A stretch of 64,000 nt of DNA from Roseovarius sp. Pro17 (GTDB taxonomy: Bacteria; Pseudomonadota; Alphaproteobacteria; Rhodobacterales; Rhodobacteraceae), in NCBI RefSeq assembly GCF_035599575.1, contig NZ_CP141179.1, positions 3,757,001-3,821,000 on the forward strand, given 5' to 3'. Shown here piece after piece: positions 9,674-19,800 of this stretch. Under the pieces are notes generated by a model. The model saw only the letters and a program-made list of their open reading frames with translations, ran no database searches and was not told the origin of the DNA. Position 1 is the stretch's first letter; each line of letters opens with the position of its first letter. The position numbers and the translations under genes are program-made.

Positions 9674-9836
9674 TCTCGGATCTCCTCTAACGGGTGCATT
9701 TAGGCGCTGCCGCCACAAGAATGCAACGCCAACCGCACCTTTGCACGGCATCCGCGAAATGGGATTCCATAGGCGGGGCATATATGACAAGGTGCCCCAA
9801 AGGCCCGCTTAGAGGCATATCCAAGAGGCAAGACTG

Positions 9837-10136
9837 GTGATCAATCGCAAAAAGCCCCCGCTGGGCGTGTTCGTCTATTTCCTCATCGCCTTCGCGCTGG
9901 GCACGTATTTTACGTTCGCCGCCGTGCAGGGCGACTTTGGCCTTTTCAGCCGCGCCGAGATCGAGGCGCAGGCGAGTGAGCTTCAGGTTCAACTGAATCA
10001 GCTGACCGCCGAAGTCGCTGTGATGGAGAATCTTACCCACCGGCTGTCCGACACCTACCTCGATCTGGATCTTTTGGATGAACAGGCGCGCGCCGTCATC
10101 GGCTTGCTGCGCAGCGATGAGATTGTCATTCGCTGA
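9837..10136 (+). CDS. FtsB/DivIC-family septum formation initiator
   Basis: A 99-residue membrane protein starting at GTG with AGAGG upstream. Residues 9-28 (LGVFVYFLIAFALGTYFTFA) form one transmembrane helix. A coiled coil follows (about 40-75, RAEIEAQASELQVQLNQL), then a short tail. This is the topology of FtsB-like divisome proteins, which help recruit septal peptidoglycan synthases. It lies 237 bp upstream of pdhA in the same direction, separated by a repeat-rich regulatory region. Confidence 0.78.
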   Translation: MINRKKPPLGVFVYFLIAFALGTYFTFAAVQGDFGLFSRAEIEAQASELQVQLNQLTAEVAVMENLTHRLSDTYLDLDLLDEQARAVIGLLRSDEIVIR

Positions 10137-10137
10137 A

Positions 10138-10245
10138 GCGTTTCGCGTTGAATTTCGGTCACGTATCGAAGGCGAAACGCCCTCAACATTCATAGGCTTT
10201 ACCGCGTTTCGCTACGGTCCCCGTTTCAAATGCAGAGCGAAACGC
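10138..10245. repeat. Four alternating 9-bp GCGTTTCGC/GCGAAACGC sites
   Basis: GCGTTTCGC occurs at 10138-10146 and 10204-10212, and its reverse complement GCGAAACGC at 10172-10180 and 10237-10245. Start-to-start spacing is 34, 32 and 33 bp. Each forward/reverse pair could form a hairpin with a loop of about 25 nt. Alternatively the sites could be protein-binding half sites on one helix face. They lie between the FtsB-like gene and the PDH operon. Confidence 0.7.
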
Positions 10246-10317
10246 TTTGACTCGCCTTGCGTAGACCCCACACTGCTGCCTATCATCAAGAGAGCGCGCA
10301 ATTGTTTGTGCCGCGTA

Positions 10318-10335
10318 TAGTTTAGCGTTAAACTA
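10318..10335. promoter_or_regulatory. Palindrome upstream of pdhA (possible operator)
   Basis: TAGTTTA at 10318-10324 and TAAACTA at 10329-10335 form a perfect 7-bp inverted repeat separated by GCGT. It ends 38 bp before the pdhA start. Position and symmetry suit a dimeric repressor or activator site controlling the PDH operon. The protein is unknown, and no convincing -35/-10 pair could be placed with certainty. Confidence 0.45.
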
Positions 10336-10373
10336 TCTTTCGACTTATGTGCCAACCAAGGGGATACATGCCA

Positions 10374-11384
10374 ATGGCTGCCCAGAAGAAAGCAAGCAAA
10401 TCTAATGCTTCGGCGAAAGAGCTGAAAGCGTATTACCACGACATGCTGCTGATCCGACGATTCGAGGAGAAGGCTGGCCAGCTCTATGGGATGGGCCTGA
10501 TCGGCGGTTTCTGCCACCTCTATATCGGGCAGGAGGCCGTTGTTGTCGGCCTGGAAGCTACCGCCGAAGAGGGCGACAAGCGTATCACCACATACCGCGA
10601 TCACGGTCACATGCTGGCATGTGGCATGGACCCCAACGGCGTCATGGCCGAGCTGACGGGCCGCGAGGATGGCTATAGCCGCGGCAAGGGCGGTTCGATG
10701 CACATGTTTTCGAAGGAAAAGCATTTTTACGGCGGTCACGGCATCGTCGGCGCCAACGTGCCACTGGGTGCCGGGCTTGCGTTTTCCGATAAGTATCGCG
10801 GCAATGACCGCGTGACGTTCACCTATTTCGGCGATGGCGCCTCTAATCAGGGGCAGGTCTATGAGACGTTCAACATGGCCGCTCTTTGGGAGTTGCCGGT
10901 CGTCTTTGTGATCGAGAATAACCAATATGCGATGGGCACGTCGCAGAAACGTTCGACCTCGACGCCGGATATCTACACGCGGGGTGAGGCCTTTGGCATC
11001 CCCGGCGAGGCGGTGGATGGCATGGATGTGCTGGCCGTCAAGGAAGCGGGCGAAAAGGCCGTAGCGCACTGCCGCTCGGGCAAGGGGCCCTATATCCTTG
11101 AGATCAAGACTTACCGCTATCGCGGCCATTCGATGTCGGACCCGGCCAAGTATCGCACCCGTGAAGAAGTGCAGAAGATGCGCGATGAAAAGGACTGCAT
11201 CGAGCATGTGCGCGACCTGCTGCTGACCGGCAAGCACGCGACCGAAGAGGATCTGAAAGCTGTCGACAAGGAGATCAAGAAGATCGTCAACGCCTCGGCC
11301 GAGTTCGCCAAGGAAAGCCCCGAGCCGGACGAGGCTGAGTTGTGGACAGACATCTACGCCGAAACCGCGCCGCAGAACGCCTGA
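10374..11384 (+). CDS. pdhA: Pyruvate dehydrogenase E1 component, alpha subunit
   Basis: A 336-residue thiamine-diphosphate enzyme subunit that, with PdhB, decarboxylates pyruvate and transfers the acetyl group to lipoyl domains. Visible are MLLIRRFEEKAGQLYGMG, GFCHLYIGQEAV, YRDHGHMLA, the TPP-binding GDGASNQGQVYETFNMA running to IENNQYAMGT, and the loop YRYRGHSMSDPAKYRT. AAGGGGA lies 9 bp before the ATG at 10374; the ATG six bases upstream (10368) is too close to it. It is the first gene of the operon pdhA-pdhB-DUF5076-pdhC. Confidence 0.96.
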   Translation: MAAQKKASKSNASAKELKAYYHDMLLIRRFEEKAGQLYGMGLIGGFCHLYIGQEAVVVGLEATAEEGDKRITTYRDHGHMLACGMDPNGVMAELTGREDGYSRGKGGSMHMFSKEKHFYGGHGIVGANVPLGAGLAFSDKYRGNDRVTFTYFGDGASNQGQVYETFNMAALWELPVVFVIENNQYAMGTSQKRSTSTPDIYTRGEAFGIPGEAVDGMDVLAVKEAGEKAVAHCRSGKGPYILEIKTYRYRGHSMSDPAKYRTREEVQKMRDEKDCIEHVRDLLLTGKHATEEDLKAVDKEIKKIVNASAEFAKESPEPDEAELWTDIYAETAPQNA

Positions 11385-11396
11385 GGAGCCAGATAC

Positions 11397-12770
11397 ATGC
11401 CGACAGAAATACTCATGCCCGCCCTCAGCCCCACCATGGAAGAGGGAACGCTGGCCAAATGGCTGGTCAAAGAGGGCGATAGTGTCGCCTCTGGCGATAT
11501 TCTTGCCGAAATCGAAACCGACAAGGCCACGATGGAATTCGAAGCCGTCGATGAAGGCACGATAGGCAAGATCCTGATCGAAGCCGGGACCGAAGGCGTC
11601 AAGGTGAACACTGCCATCGCTGTGCTGCTGGAAGAGGGCGAAAGCGCCGATGATATCGGCGATGCGCCGAAAAAAGAGGCCGAGCCCAAAGCAGAGGCCG
11701 AGCCGAAGCAGGACAAGCCCAAGTCGAAACCTGCCGAAGCCAAGGCACCCCAGCCCGACCGTAGCCCCGACTGGCCCGAAGGCACCGAGACGAAAAAGCA
11801 GACCGTGCGCGATGCGCTCAACACCGCCATGGCGGAGGAAATGCGCCGCGATGGCGACGTTTTCATCATGGGTGAGGAAGTGGCCGAGTATCAGGGTGCC
11901 TACAAGATTACCCAAAACCTGCTGGAAGAATTCGGCGCCAAGCGGGTGATCGACACGCCCATTACCGAGCATGGCTTTGCCGGGATCGGCGTCGGTGCGG
12001 CCTTTGGCGGTCTTCGCCCCATCGTGGAATTCATGACGTGGAATTTCGGGATGCAGGCGATCGACCAGATCATCAACTCGGCAGCCAAAACGCTATACAT
12101 GTCGGGCGGTCAGATGGGCTGTCCCATCGTGTTCCGCGGCCCCAACGGCGCCGCCGCGCGGGTCGGTGCGCAGCACTCACAGGATTATGCCGCTTGGTAT
12201 GCGCATATTCCGGGTCTGAAAGTGGTGCAGCCATATTCTGCATCCGACGCCAAGGGCCTGCTGAAATCGGCCATTCGCGACCCTAATCCGGTGATCTTTC
12301 TTGAGAATGAGATCCTCTACGGCAAATCATTTGACGTGCCGGTGATGGATGATTTCACCGTGCCGTTCGGCAAGGCACGCATCTGGCGCGAGGGCGAGGA
12401 TGTGACGATCGTCAGCTTTGGCATCGGCATGACCTATGCGCTGGAAGCGGCTGAAAAGCTGGCCGAGGACGGCATTTCCGCCGAGGTTATTGACCTGCGT
12501 ACCCTGCGCCCGCTGGACTATGACACCGTCATCGCGTCGGTGATGAAAACCAACCGCTGCGTGACTGTCGAAGAGGGCTGGCCAGTGGCGAGTATCGGCA
12601 ACCACCTGTCGGCGGTGATCATGGAGCGCGCGTTCGACTACCTCGACGCGCCCGTGATCTGCTGCACTGGCAAGGACGTGCCGATGCCTTATGCCGCAAA
12701 CCTCGAAAAGCTGGCGCTGACGTCGACCAAAGAGGTCTTGGACGCAGTGCATAAGGTGACCTACAGATGA
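11397..12770 (+). CDS. pdhB: Pyruvate dehydrogenase E1 beta subunit with N-terminal lipoyl domain
   Basis: A 457-residue E1 beta. Residues 1-78 are a complete lipoyl domain with the modified lysine in [13 protein letters not shown] (Lys43). An acidic Lys/Ala/Pro-rich linker (about 88-130) follows, then the transketolase-like body ([45 protein letters not shown]) and C-terminal domain ([18 protein letters not shown]). A lipoyl domain on E1 beta is characteristic of alphaproteobacterial PDH. It starts 12 bp after pdhA with a GAGGAG site. The lipoyl domain is almost identical to that of PdhC in the same operon. Confidence 0.96.
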   Translation: MPTEILMPALSPTMEEGTLAKWLVKEGDSVASGDILAEIETDKATMEFEAVDEGTIGKILIEAGTEGVKVNTAIAVLLEEGESADDIGDAPKKEAEPKAEAEPKQDKPKSKPAEAKAPQPDRSPDWPEGTETKKQTVRDALNTAMAEEMRRDGDVFIMGEEVAEYQGAYKITQNLLEEFGAKRVIDTPITEHGFAGIGVGAAFGGLRPIVEFMTWNFGMQAIDQIINSAAKTLYMSGGQMGCPIVFRGPNGAAARVGAQHSQDYAAWYAHIPGLKVVQPYSASDAKGLLKSAIRDPNPVIFLENEILYGKSFDVPVMDDFTVPFGKARIWREGEDVTIVSFGIGMTYALEAAEKLAEDGISAEVIDLRTLRPLDYDTVIASVMKTNRCVTVEEGWPVASIGNHLSAVIMERAFDYLDAPVICCTGKDVPMPYAANLEKLALTSTKEVLDAVHKVTYR

Positions 12771-13021
12771 GTGAACCGTTCCATTTCAACCCCACCCGGC
12801 AGGCCTATGTGCTCGATGGGCCTGAAGGGGAGACGCGCTATCGGATCGTGGTGCCGCGTGAGTTTGTGAACGACGAAGCCGGGGACGACGCCAGCGAGGA
12901 GGATCGGCTCGCTTGGCTGCGCGCTCACCTGCCGCAAATTCTGTCCGCGTATTCGGCCCGCACCGAAGGCGGCTGGGTCAAGGATCCCTGGAGCCGTGTT
13001 CTTGTCGAGGAGATTGACTGA
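12767..13021 (+). CDS. DUF5076 domain-containing protein in PDH operon
   Basis: An 84-residue soluble acidic protein ([20 protein letters not shown], ending [12 protein letters not shown]) matching DUF5076. Its ATG overlaps the pdhB stop as ATGA, and its TGA overlaps the pdhC ATG by one base (TGATG), so it is translationally locked between E1 beta and E2. No motif for catalysis or metal binding is visible. Position suggests a role tied to PDH assembly or activity, but that is inference only. Confidence 0.75.
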   Translation: MSEPFHFNPTRQAYVLDGPEGETRYRIVVPREFVNDEAGDDASEEDRLAWLRAHLPQILSAYSARTEGGWVKDPWSRVLVEEID

Positions 13022-14334
13022 TGCCAACGGAAATTCTAATGCCCGCCCTTTCCCCCACGATGGAGGAAGGCACATTGGCAAAATGGCTGGTCAAGGAGGG
13101 CGATACCGTCGCCTCCGGCGATCTTCTGGCCGAGATCGAGACAGACAAAGCGACCATGGAATTTGAGGCCGTTGACGACGGCACGATCGGCAAGATCCTG
13201 ATTTCGGAAGGCACCGAGGGCGTCAAGGTGAACACAGCGATTGCTGTCCTGTTGGAAGAGGGCGAAAGCGCGGACGATATCAAGGATGCTGCAAGTAAGC
13301 CTGCGCCTGAACCTGCAAAATCCGAGGACGGCACGCCCAAAGCAAAGAGCGAAGAGGATGCCAAGGGCGCCAGCACCGCAGAGGCGCCCGCTGCACCCAA
13401 GGATGCTGATGGCGGACGCATCTTTGCCTCACCGCTGGCGCGAAGGATCGCGGCGGATAAGGGTCTGGACCTTAGCCAGATCGACGGATCGGGGCCACAT
13501 GGCCGCATCGTCAAGGCTGATGTAGAAAGTGCCGTTCCCGCGAAAAAGGCGGACGTCGCCGAGGCAAGCGCTGCCGGCGCACCCGCCGCAGGTGCACCCA
13601 AGGGTCAATCGGCAGACGCCGTCGCCAAAATCTACGAGGGTCGTGAGTATACCGAGGTCAAGCTGGACGGGATGCGCAAGACTATCGCCGCCCGCCTGAC
13701 CGAGGCCAAGCAGACCGTGCCGCATTTCTACCTGCGTCGCGATATCCGTCTGGATGCGCTGCTGAAATTCCGTAGTCAGTTGAACAAGCAACTGGAAGGA
13801 AGAGGCGTCAAACTCAGCGTCAATGACTTCATCATCAAGGCCTGCGCGCTGGCGCTGCAATCCGTGCCGACTGCCAATGCCGTGTGGGCAGGCGACCGGG
13901 TGCTACAGCTGAAGCCGTCGGATGTGGCTGTGGCTGTCGCGATCGAGGGCGGGCTCTTTACCCCTGTGCTCAAGGATGCCGATATGAAATCCCTGTCGGC
14001 CTTGTCGGCCGAAATGAAGGATCTGGCAGCGCGCGCGCGTGACCGTAAGCTGGCCCCGCATGAGTATCAGGGTGGCAGTTTCGCAATCTCAAACCTCGGC
14101 ATGTTCGGCATCGACAATTTCGATGCGGTCATTAATCCGCCACACGGCGCGATTTTGGCCGTCGGTGCGGGCGTGAAGAAACCCGTCGTCGGCGCAGATG
14201 GTGAACTGGCTGTCGCGACTGTCATGTCAGTCACGCTTAGCGTTGATCATCGGGTGATCGACGGCGCGCTGGGTGCCGATCTGCTAAAGCATATCGTTGA
14301 AAATCTGGAAAACCCCATGGTGATGCTGGCCTGA
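13021..14334 (+). CDS. pdhC: Pyruvate dehydrogenase E2 (dihydrolipoamide acetyltransferase)
   Basis: A 437-residue E2 core protein. A lipoyl domain (1-80, lipoyl Lys43 in [11 protein letters not shown]) is followed by an Ala/Pro/Lys linker, then a peripheral subunit-binding domain ([29 protein letters not shown]) near residues 135-170. After a second linker comes the catalytic acyltransferase domain, starting [17 protein letters not shown] and containing the active-site [14 protein letters not shown] near the C-terminus. It transfers the acetyl group to CoA and forms the complex scaffold. No E3 (lpd) gene follows; a strong terminator stands 38 bp after the stop, so lpd must lie elsewhere. Confidence 0.96.
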   Translation: MPTEILMPALSPTMEEGTLAKWLVKEGDTVASGDLLAEIETDKATMEFEAVDDGTIGKILISEGTEGVKVNTAIAVLLEEGESADDIKDAASKPAPEPAKSEDGTPKAKSEEDAKGASTAEAPAAPKDADGGRIFASPLARRIAADKGLDLSQIDGSGPHGRIVKADVESAVPAKKADVAEASAAGAPAAGAPKGQSADAVAKIYEGREYTEVKLDGMRKTIAARLTEAKQTVPHFYLRRDIRLDALLKFRSQLNKQLEGRGVKLSVNDFIIKACALALQSVPTANAVWAGDRVLQLKPSDVAVAVAIEGGLFTPVLKDADMKSLSALSAEMKDLAARARDRKLAPHEYQGGSFAISNLGMFGIDNFDAVINPPHGAILAVGAGVKKPVVGADGELAVATVMSVTLSVDHRVIDGALGADLLKHIVENLENPMVMLA

Positions 14335-14372
14335 GATAGCAGCTGGCATCAGGCGTAGCCCCGAGACCACAT

Positions 14373-14399
14373 AAAAGCGCGCCAGTCTGGCGCGCTTTT
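14373..14399 (+). terminator. Intrinsic terminator of the PDH operon
   Basis: AAAAGCGCGCC at 14373-14383 pairs perfectly with GGCGCGCTTTT at 14389-14399 across the 5-nt loop AGTCT. The 11-bp stem ends in a T run and lies shortly after the pdhC stop. Confidence 0.9.
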
Positions 14400-14522
14400 C
14401 CGCGCTTGGGCTATCCGAACCACTCAGTGGGCGGTATCAAACTGAAACATTATCTTGAAATCTCTATCCACTGTGTGATTCAGTAGCCTCATAAAAAAAA
14501 TAAAAAACCTGAGGTGAGCAAC

Positions 14523-15443
14523 ATGATGACCAGATCAAGCAGACTATTGGCGTGCGCCATGCTGACCGTGCCGGGAGCGGGGTTGGCGCAGGATTTTACG
14601 GGTGCCGCGACGCTGGGATACGCATATTCGTCCGTTTCTGGCTTCCGCCCCAACGTGAACGGCTTTTCACTGGACGGTGCGGGCACGTTCGCATTTCAGA
14701 GCGGCTTTAGCCTGGATGTGGACGGATCCCTCCTGCATGCCAATCCGGATCGGGGCGGCAATGCGGGCGTGTTCGATGTAGGCGGTCAGCTGAATTACCG
14801 ATTTCTGTCCGGTCCGCTTGTCGGCGCTTATTTGGAATATGCGAGTCTGGACAGCAACGGCCTGCTCGGCAGTGATATCAACGCGACATCCTATGGCGTG
14901 ACCGGGGGGTATGAAGGTTCGCTGCTTCAGGCCACCGCGTTTTTCGGTGGAACGGACGCATCCACCATGCTTGGCGCGTCGTCGGATTGGACGGACTACG
15001 GTGTGAATGTGGCTTATACCCCGACCCAATATACCAAGTTCGCGGGTCATTGGATGCGTAGCGACATCGACACTATATTCGCCGAGACAAAGGTGACCAG
15101 TATCGGAGTCGGTGGTGACCATGATTTCGGTGCCGGTTTTACTGGTTTTGGCGCAATCAGTCATTTGAACTTTGACGCGCGCAATATCGATGCCACGTCG
15201 TATGGTTTTGGTGTCGGCTATGATCTGAGCCAGATTGCGAGGGTCCCCGCGCAAGTGTCATTGGAACTGGCGCGCACCAAGATTGATCCGGTCGGGCCCG
15301 ATACGGATGTGGATACCATTCGATTTGGCGTCACAATCCCCTTGGGCGCCCGCAGCGGCGGTGCACCGCTGAACAGCGCCGCAAGCAGCGCCATGTCTCC
15401 GCGCCACAATGCGCTGTCGACATTCTACGACAATCTCTACTGA
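14523..15443 (+). CDS. Outer-membrane beta-barrel (porin-like) protein
   Basis: A 306-residue exported protein: signal peptide MTRSSRLLACAMLTVPGAGLAQ, then alternating Gly/aromatic beta-strand repeats typical of porins (ATLGYAYSSVSG, FSLDVDGSLLHAN, VGAYLEYASLD, GVNVAYTPTQYTKFAGHWMR, SYGFGVGYDLSQI). It ends in an aromatic residue (FYDNLY), as barrel proteins often do. GAGGTGAG precedes the start. The AT-rich leader (AAAAAAAATAAAAAA at 14492-14506) suggests a strongly expressed, structured 5' region. The substrate is unknown. Terminators lie on both sides, so the gene is monocistronic. Confidence 0.75.
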   Translation: MMTRSSRLLACAMLTVPGAGLAQDFTGAATLGYAYSSVSGFRPNVNGFSLDGAGTFAFQSGFSLDVDGSLLHANPDRGGNAGVFDVGGQLNYRFLSGPLVGAYLEYASLDSNGLLGSDINATSYGVTGGYEGSLLQATAFFGGTDASTMLGASSDWTDYGVNVAYTPTQYTKFAGHWMRSDIDTIFAETKVTSIGVGGDHDFGAGFTGFGAISHLNFDARNIDATSYGFGVGYDLSQIARVPAQVSLELARTKIDPVGPDTDVDTIRFGVTIPLGARSGGAPLNSAASSAMSPRHNALSTFYDNLY

Positions 15444-15471
15444 CTACTTTGAGGGCCTAGGGTGAAATACG

Positions 15472-15502
15472 AAAGAGCGGACAACTCCGCCCGCTCTTTT
15501 TT
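15472..15502 (+). terminator. Intrinsic terminator after the porin-like gene
   Basis: AAAGAGCGG (15472-15480) pairs with CCGCTCTTT (15491-15499) around a 10-nt loop and continues into TTT. It separates the porin-like gene from the convergent cysE. Confidence 0.85.
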
Positions 15503-15578
15503 GGGCTGGCGCAGGCTGAACCTATCGAGACCTATCGAAGTGTCGCCGCATTGCCTCACGAGCGAATAGCAATGCGCC

Positions 15579-16385
15579 TCAGCGCACGCCCAAAAGCTGA
15601 TCCATCCTGACCGACGGCTGATCGCATCCCGCCTCGCCCACGATTTTTGCCGGAACGCCTGCGACAGTCTTGCATGGGGGAACCTCCTCCAGCACGACCG
15701 AGCCTGCAGCGATTCGGCTGCAATGGCCCACCTTGATATTGCCGAGCACCTTGGCACCAGCACCGATCAGAACGCCGTCACCGATCTTGGGATGACGATC
15801 CTCTTCTTCCTTGCCGGTGCCGCCCAGTGTGACGGAGTGCAACATGGACACGTTGTCGCCCACGACGGCAGTTTCGCCAATGACGATGCTGTGGGCGTGG
15901 TCAATCATGATCCCCTTGCCGATCTTTGCCGCCGGGTGGATATCAACCCCGAACACCTCAGACACCCGCATTTGGAAAAACCGCGCCATATCGCGCCTTC
16001 CATCACGCCAAAGCAAATGCGCAACGCGATAGGCTTGCACGGCCTGAAATCCCTTGAAGAACAATAGCGGCAGGATGTAGCGGTCACATGCGGGATCGCG
16101 GTCATAGACGGCCACGATATCTGCCCTTGCAGCAATGCCGGTATCGGGGTCGCTGCGATAGGCCCAGTCACAGATTTCGCGCAGGATCTGCTCGGGCATT
16201 TCGTTTGAGGCCAGCTTCATCGATATGCGAAACGCCAGCGCGGAATCCAGCGACCTATGATGCAGAATGCTGGAATGGACCATGCCACCCATCAGCGGTT
16301 CGTCCTTGACCGCATCCTGGGCCTCGGTGGTAATCTGGTGCCAGACCGGATCGCATTCGGTCAGCTGTGCGTGCGATTTGCCCAT
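15579..16385 (-). CDS. cysE: Serine O-acetyltransferase
   Basis: A 268-residue enzyme making O-acetylserine from serine and acetyl-CoA, the first step of cysteine synthesis. The N-terminal helical region (DPVWHQITTEAQDAVKDEP) is followed by the left-handed beta-helix hexapeptide repeats: FGVDIHPAAKIGKGIMIDHA with the catalytic Asp/His, VGDNVSMLHSVTLGGTGKEE, and IGDGVLIGAGAKVLGNIKVG. The ATG at 16385 has AAGGAGC upstream; a longer reading adds 36 unrelated residues. It diverges from the DksA-like gene and lies beside the 3' end of the GTA cluster, an arrangement I recall from other Rhodobacteraceae. Confidence 0.93.
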   Translation of the reverse strand: MGKSHAQLTECDPVWHQITTEAQDAVKDEPLMGGMVHSSILHHRSLDSALAFRISMKLASNEMPEQILREICDWAYRSDPDTGIAARADIVAVYDRDPACDRYILPLLFFKGFQAVQAYRVAHLLWRDGRRDMARFFQMRVSEVFGVDIHPAAKIGKGIMIDHAHSIVIGETAVVGDNVSMLHSVTLGGTGKEEEDRHPKIGDGVLIGAGAKVLGNIKVGHCSRIAAGSVVLEEVPPCKTVAGVPAKIVGEAGCDQPSVRMDQLLGVR

Positions 16386-16451
16386 GGCCAAGCTCCTTTT
16401 TTCGATGTCCACTATAGCACACGCGAGGGAATGGCAAAATGCAAAGCCGTG

Positions 16452-16808
16452 ATGAAGCAGATCACTGCAATGGATGATATGCCGCTTGCCCATCTACGCT
16501 GCGTGATTGCCAAGCGCCTGCGCTCTCTGGACCAAGAGGACGCGTTGGGCGCGGACAACCGCGCAACGGTCCAGCTGGATCAGCAATCAGTGGGCCGTCT
16601 GAGCCGGATGGATGCATTGCAAGCCCAAGCGATGGCCAAGGCCCATCATGCTCGCCACGCGGCGGAGCGTCAAAGGCTTATGAGGGCGCTCGCCCGTATG
16701 GACGAGGGCGAATTCGGCTATTGTGTGGATTGCGGTGATTCCATCGCTCCGGCGCGACTGGACTTAGATCCAGCCGCGCCGCTCTGCATTTCGTGCGCGC
16801 GGGGTTAG
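16452..16808 (+). CDS. DksA/TraR-family zinc-finger protein
   Basis: A protein of about 118 residues with a C-terminal four-cysteine zinc finger (CVDCGDSIAPARLDLDP, then CISC) preceded by the helix RALARMDEGEFGY, the pattern of TraR/DksA-type proteins that enter the RNA polymerase secondary channel and modulate ppGpp responses. The N-terminal coiled-coil arm is shorter than in DksA. The start is uncertain: ATGs at 16431, 16452 and 16470 are possible and none has an ideal ribosome site. It diverges from cysE by about 66 bp, and its stop overlaps that of GTA g15 by 4 bp (tail to tail). Confidence 0.75.
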   Translation: MKQITAMDDMPLAHLRCVIAKRLRSLDQEDALGADNRATVQLDQQSVGRLSRMDALQAQAMAKAHHARHAAERQRLMRALARMDEGEFGYCVDCGDSIAPARLDLDPAAPLCISCARG

Positions 16809-19800
16809 CCCGCGACAGCCACCTGCGCAAATATGCCGGGGCCAAACTTTGCCGATAGTTGCGCCACATGCACTTCAAACGGTCCGGCCCCATCTACCGT
16901 TTTTTGGGCGGTGTCATAACGCCACGTGGGCGCGGTCAGCGTCACTTCGCGCAATACAGTTCCGCCGCGCATGATGCGCAAAAGGTAGCTTTCGCTTTCT
17001 TCGCCCAGCGGAACCTCGGGCGAGTCCCAACGATCGCCATCAATTCGCGTGCGGCGGATCCATGTGACGTCCGTGGCACCGTCCACTGACGTAACGGCGC
17101 GTAGATGCGCTGGGCTGTAAGGCCGCAGGCCGATTCCCTCGAATGCAAGAACCGCATGCTGGTAGGATGGATCGTCCACCGGACGCCCGGCCGGACCGAT
17201 CCTGAAATGCTGCGCCCGTCGCCGCAACGCATCAGCCAGTTCAATCTGGCCTGGGATTCCGTCGATCATCACCAGAAAACTGCCCTCGGGCCAGCCCTTG
17301 GCTCCGGCGCTTTCTGTGCCCAGTTGGCCACGCAACCTATGGCTCAGAAAATGAGTATCGGGCCCAATAAGAGCGGCGTCGCGAAATTGAACCATTTCCC
17401 ATCCGTCCGGCGTGCCGTCTCCGATCGCGCAGAGGTTCGCACCCGACAACAGCGCGTCGTCGTCCACACCTTCGAGCCGTCCCGAAAGCATCCGCACCGT
17501 CAGCCCATCGCGCCGGTCAATCAACGCGCCGTCATACGGTGCCAATGCCGTCTCCAGCAGTCCGATCTTCGAACGCCCCTCGATTGTCCGGTTTAGGCGG
17601 TAATTGGAATCGCTTCCCGAGGAGAAGAGGGCGACAGACCCCGGCCAGGGCCGCGCCGTTACCGCGAGGTGGGGCGCATTTGGCACCTCCTCGCCAGTCA
17701 TTAGCGGCAGATCCAGAAATAGCGGTAACACCGGAACCGGCGCCACGAACGGGCGCACGTCGGGCGGCGTCTCGGCGATGTCAATGGGCTGATAGCTTTC
17801 GGGTTCGATCCGTACGCCGTCGATGCGCTGGGCATTGCCCATCTGTTCGACGCGGTCGATCCTGAACAACCCCTTGCCCCCGGCTTCGTCCAACCCGATC
17901 ACGTCGCCCGCGCCCAACGCCAGCAGCGATGGAGGCAGCGTCAGCCGCACGGTATCAATGGATACGCGCGCCTCCGACAACCACCGCTCCGTCACTGCGC
18001 GCCCTTCGGCCCGCGTCATCGCCAGCGGCACTTCCGAGCTTGATACGGCATGGGTGGCGTCGTCGGGCAAAATCGCCTCTTCCGAAATCACCTTGAAATC
18101 ACCGTCAGCCTCGATGAACCGCAGGCGAACCCGCCCGGCGATCTCGGCCGCGCCGCCGCGTGTCTCCTCCAGCCGCGTGCCGCTTTCGGCGTCGCGCACC
18201 AGATGATCAATGCCAATCTGCGCCGCCGGGAGCCCATCGCGCATCCTAAACACCAGCACCCCGTCCCGCTCGATCGCGTCGAATCCATAGCGCAGCATCA
18301 GCGGCTGAAGGGCCGAGCGCGCTTCGCCGACCTGTTCGACCGAATACCCGCTGACATAACCGAAGAGCTGCGAGGTATCGACGTACAGGAGACCCGCGCG
18401 CGCGGTGATCTCTTCAACGACCGACGCCAGCGACCGTGCCGATGTGCGTCCCGTGATCCAATGTCCGCGCGCATGATTCCGCCCGTCGTCCCAGAGCGAA
18501 CGATTGTTTGGAAAGAACGGAAAAGGCCGCGCGTCCCATGCCCAAACATACGCATGATCCATGTCGATCATCGGCGCGCCGTATTCTGACGACACGGGAT
18601 TATGCGTCGGGTCGGCCCAGTAGTCGCTCATGGCGCGCATATACTGCCGCTGGATCAAATCGTCCCGCCGCCCGTTAGAGAATTTCGGCAGAGCCGATTC
18701 AGACGACTTGGCATCGACGAATTTGTTCGGCTCGTTCGTGCCCTTGTCGATCGCGGCACAGCCGATCTCGGTAAAGCGGATCGGCTTCGACCGTGGGACC
18801 CAGGCGCTGGGCTGTGTCGCGCGCACGCCATCCACCCGGTCGTGATGCACGTTCTGCCACCAACCCCGGATATCTTTGTTGCGCCACACCCACGGCTCGC
18901 CATAGGCGTCATCAGTGATCGGGGTTCGGATTTGCGCCTGTGCCGCCTCGGGCGAATGGTAGAACCAGTCATAGCCCTCGCCGCCCTCGATGTTCGCCTT
19001 GAGATAGTCCAGATCATAGATCGACCCCCAAGCCGCATCCGCGTGGTCCTGCCCGTCGCGCCAATCGGACAACGGCATGTAATTATCGATCCCGATGAAA
19101 TCTATATTCTCATCCGCCCAGAGCGGATCCAGATGGAAGTACCGGTCGCCCGATCCATCCTGCGGCTGATAGCCGAAATACTCTGACCAGTCGGCAGCAT
19201 AGCCGATCTTGACGTCGGGCCCGAGCAGTGCACGCACTTCGGCTGCCAGATCGATCAGTGCCGACACCGCAGGAAAGCTGCCGTTTGAGCCGCGAATTTG
19301 CGTCAGTCCACGCATCTCCGAGCCGATGCAGAAACTCTCGACCCCGCCCGCGATCGCGCAAATTGCAGCGTTATGCAGAATAAATCGCCGATAGCTCCAC
19401 TCATCCGGACCGGTATAGGTGACCGGGCTGATCGGCTGGAGCGGCTCGAGTTTCAACAGATCAAAATACTCGTTTTCCCTCGCTCCGCTGATCGGTGCGG
19501 GAGTCTCTGGAATTTGTGGGTAGAGACCGAAATCGGCGGCGCTTGCCGTGCCGAAGAACGCAGCAACCTCCGCGTCGGCCCCGCCTGTTCCATCCGTACT
19601 GTTATCGCGTCCCGGCGCCTCGGACAGCGTAATGCGACCGCGCCACGGCAAGGGCGGCTGCGACTCCGCATCGCTGTAAGGATCGGGCAGGGCATTGCCT
19701 GCGACCTGGTCCATCAGGATGAACGGATAGAACATCACATCCTGCCCGGCGTCTTTCAGCGCAATGATCGCCTCAATGACCGACGTATCGGTCGGCGTGC

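Noticed and set aside
10212..11972. A 586-codon open frame on the minus strand opposite pdhA and pdhB
   Set aside because: It mirrors the strong third-position GC bias of two certain genes, has low-complexity Gly/Leu/His composition and no recognisable domain or ribosome site.
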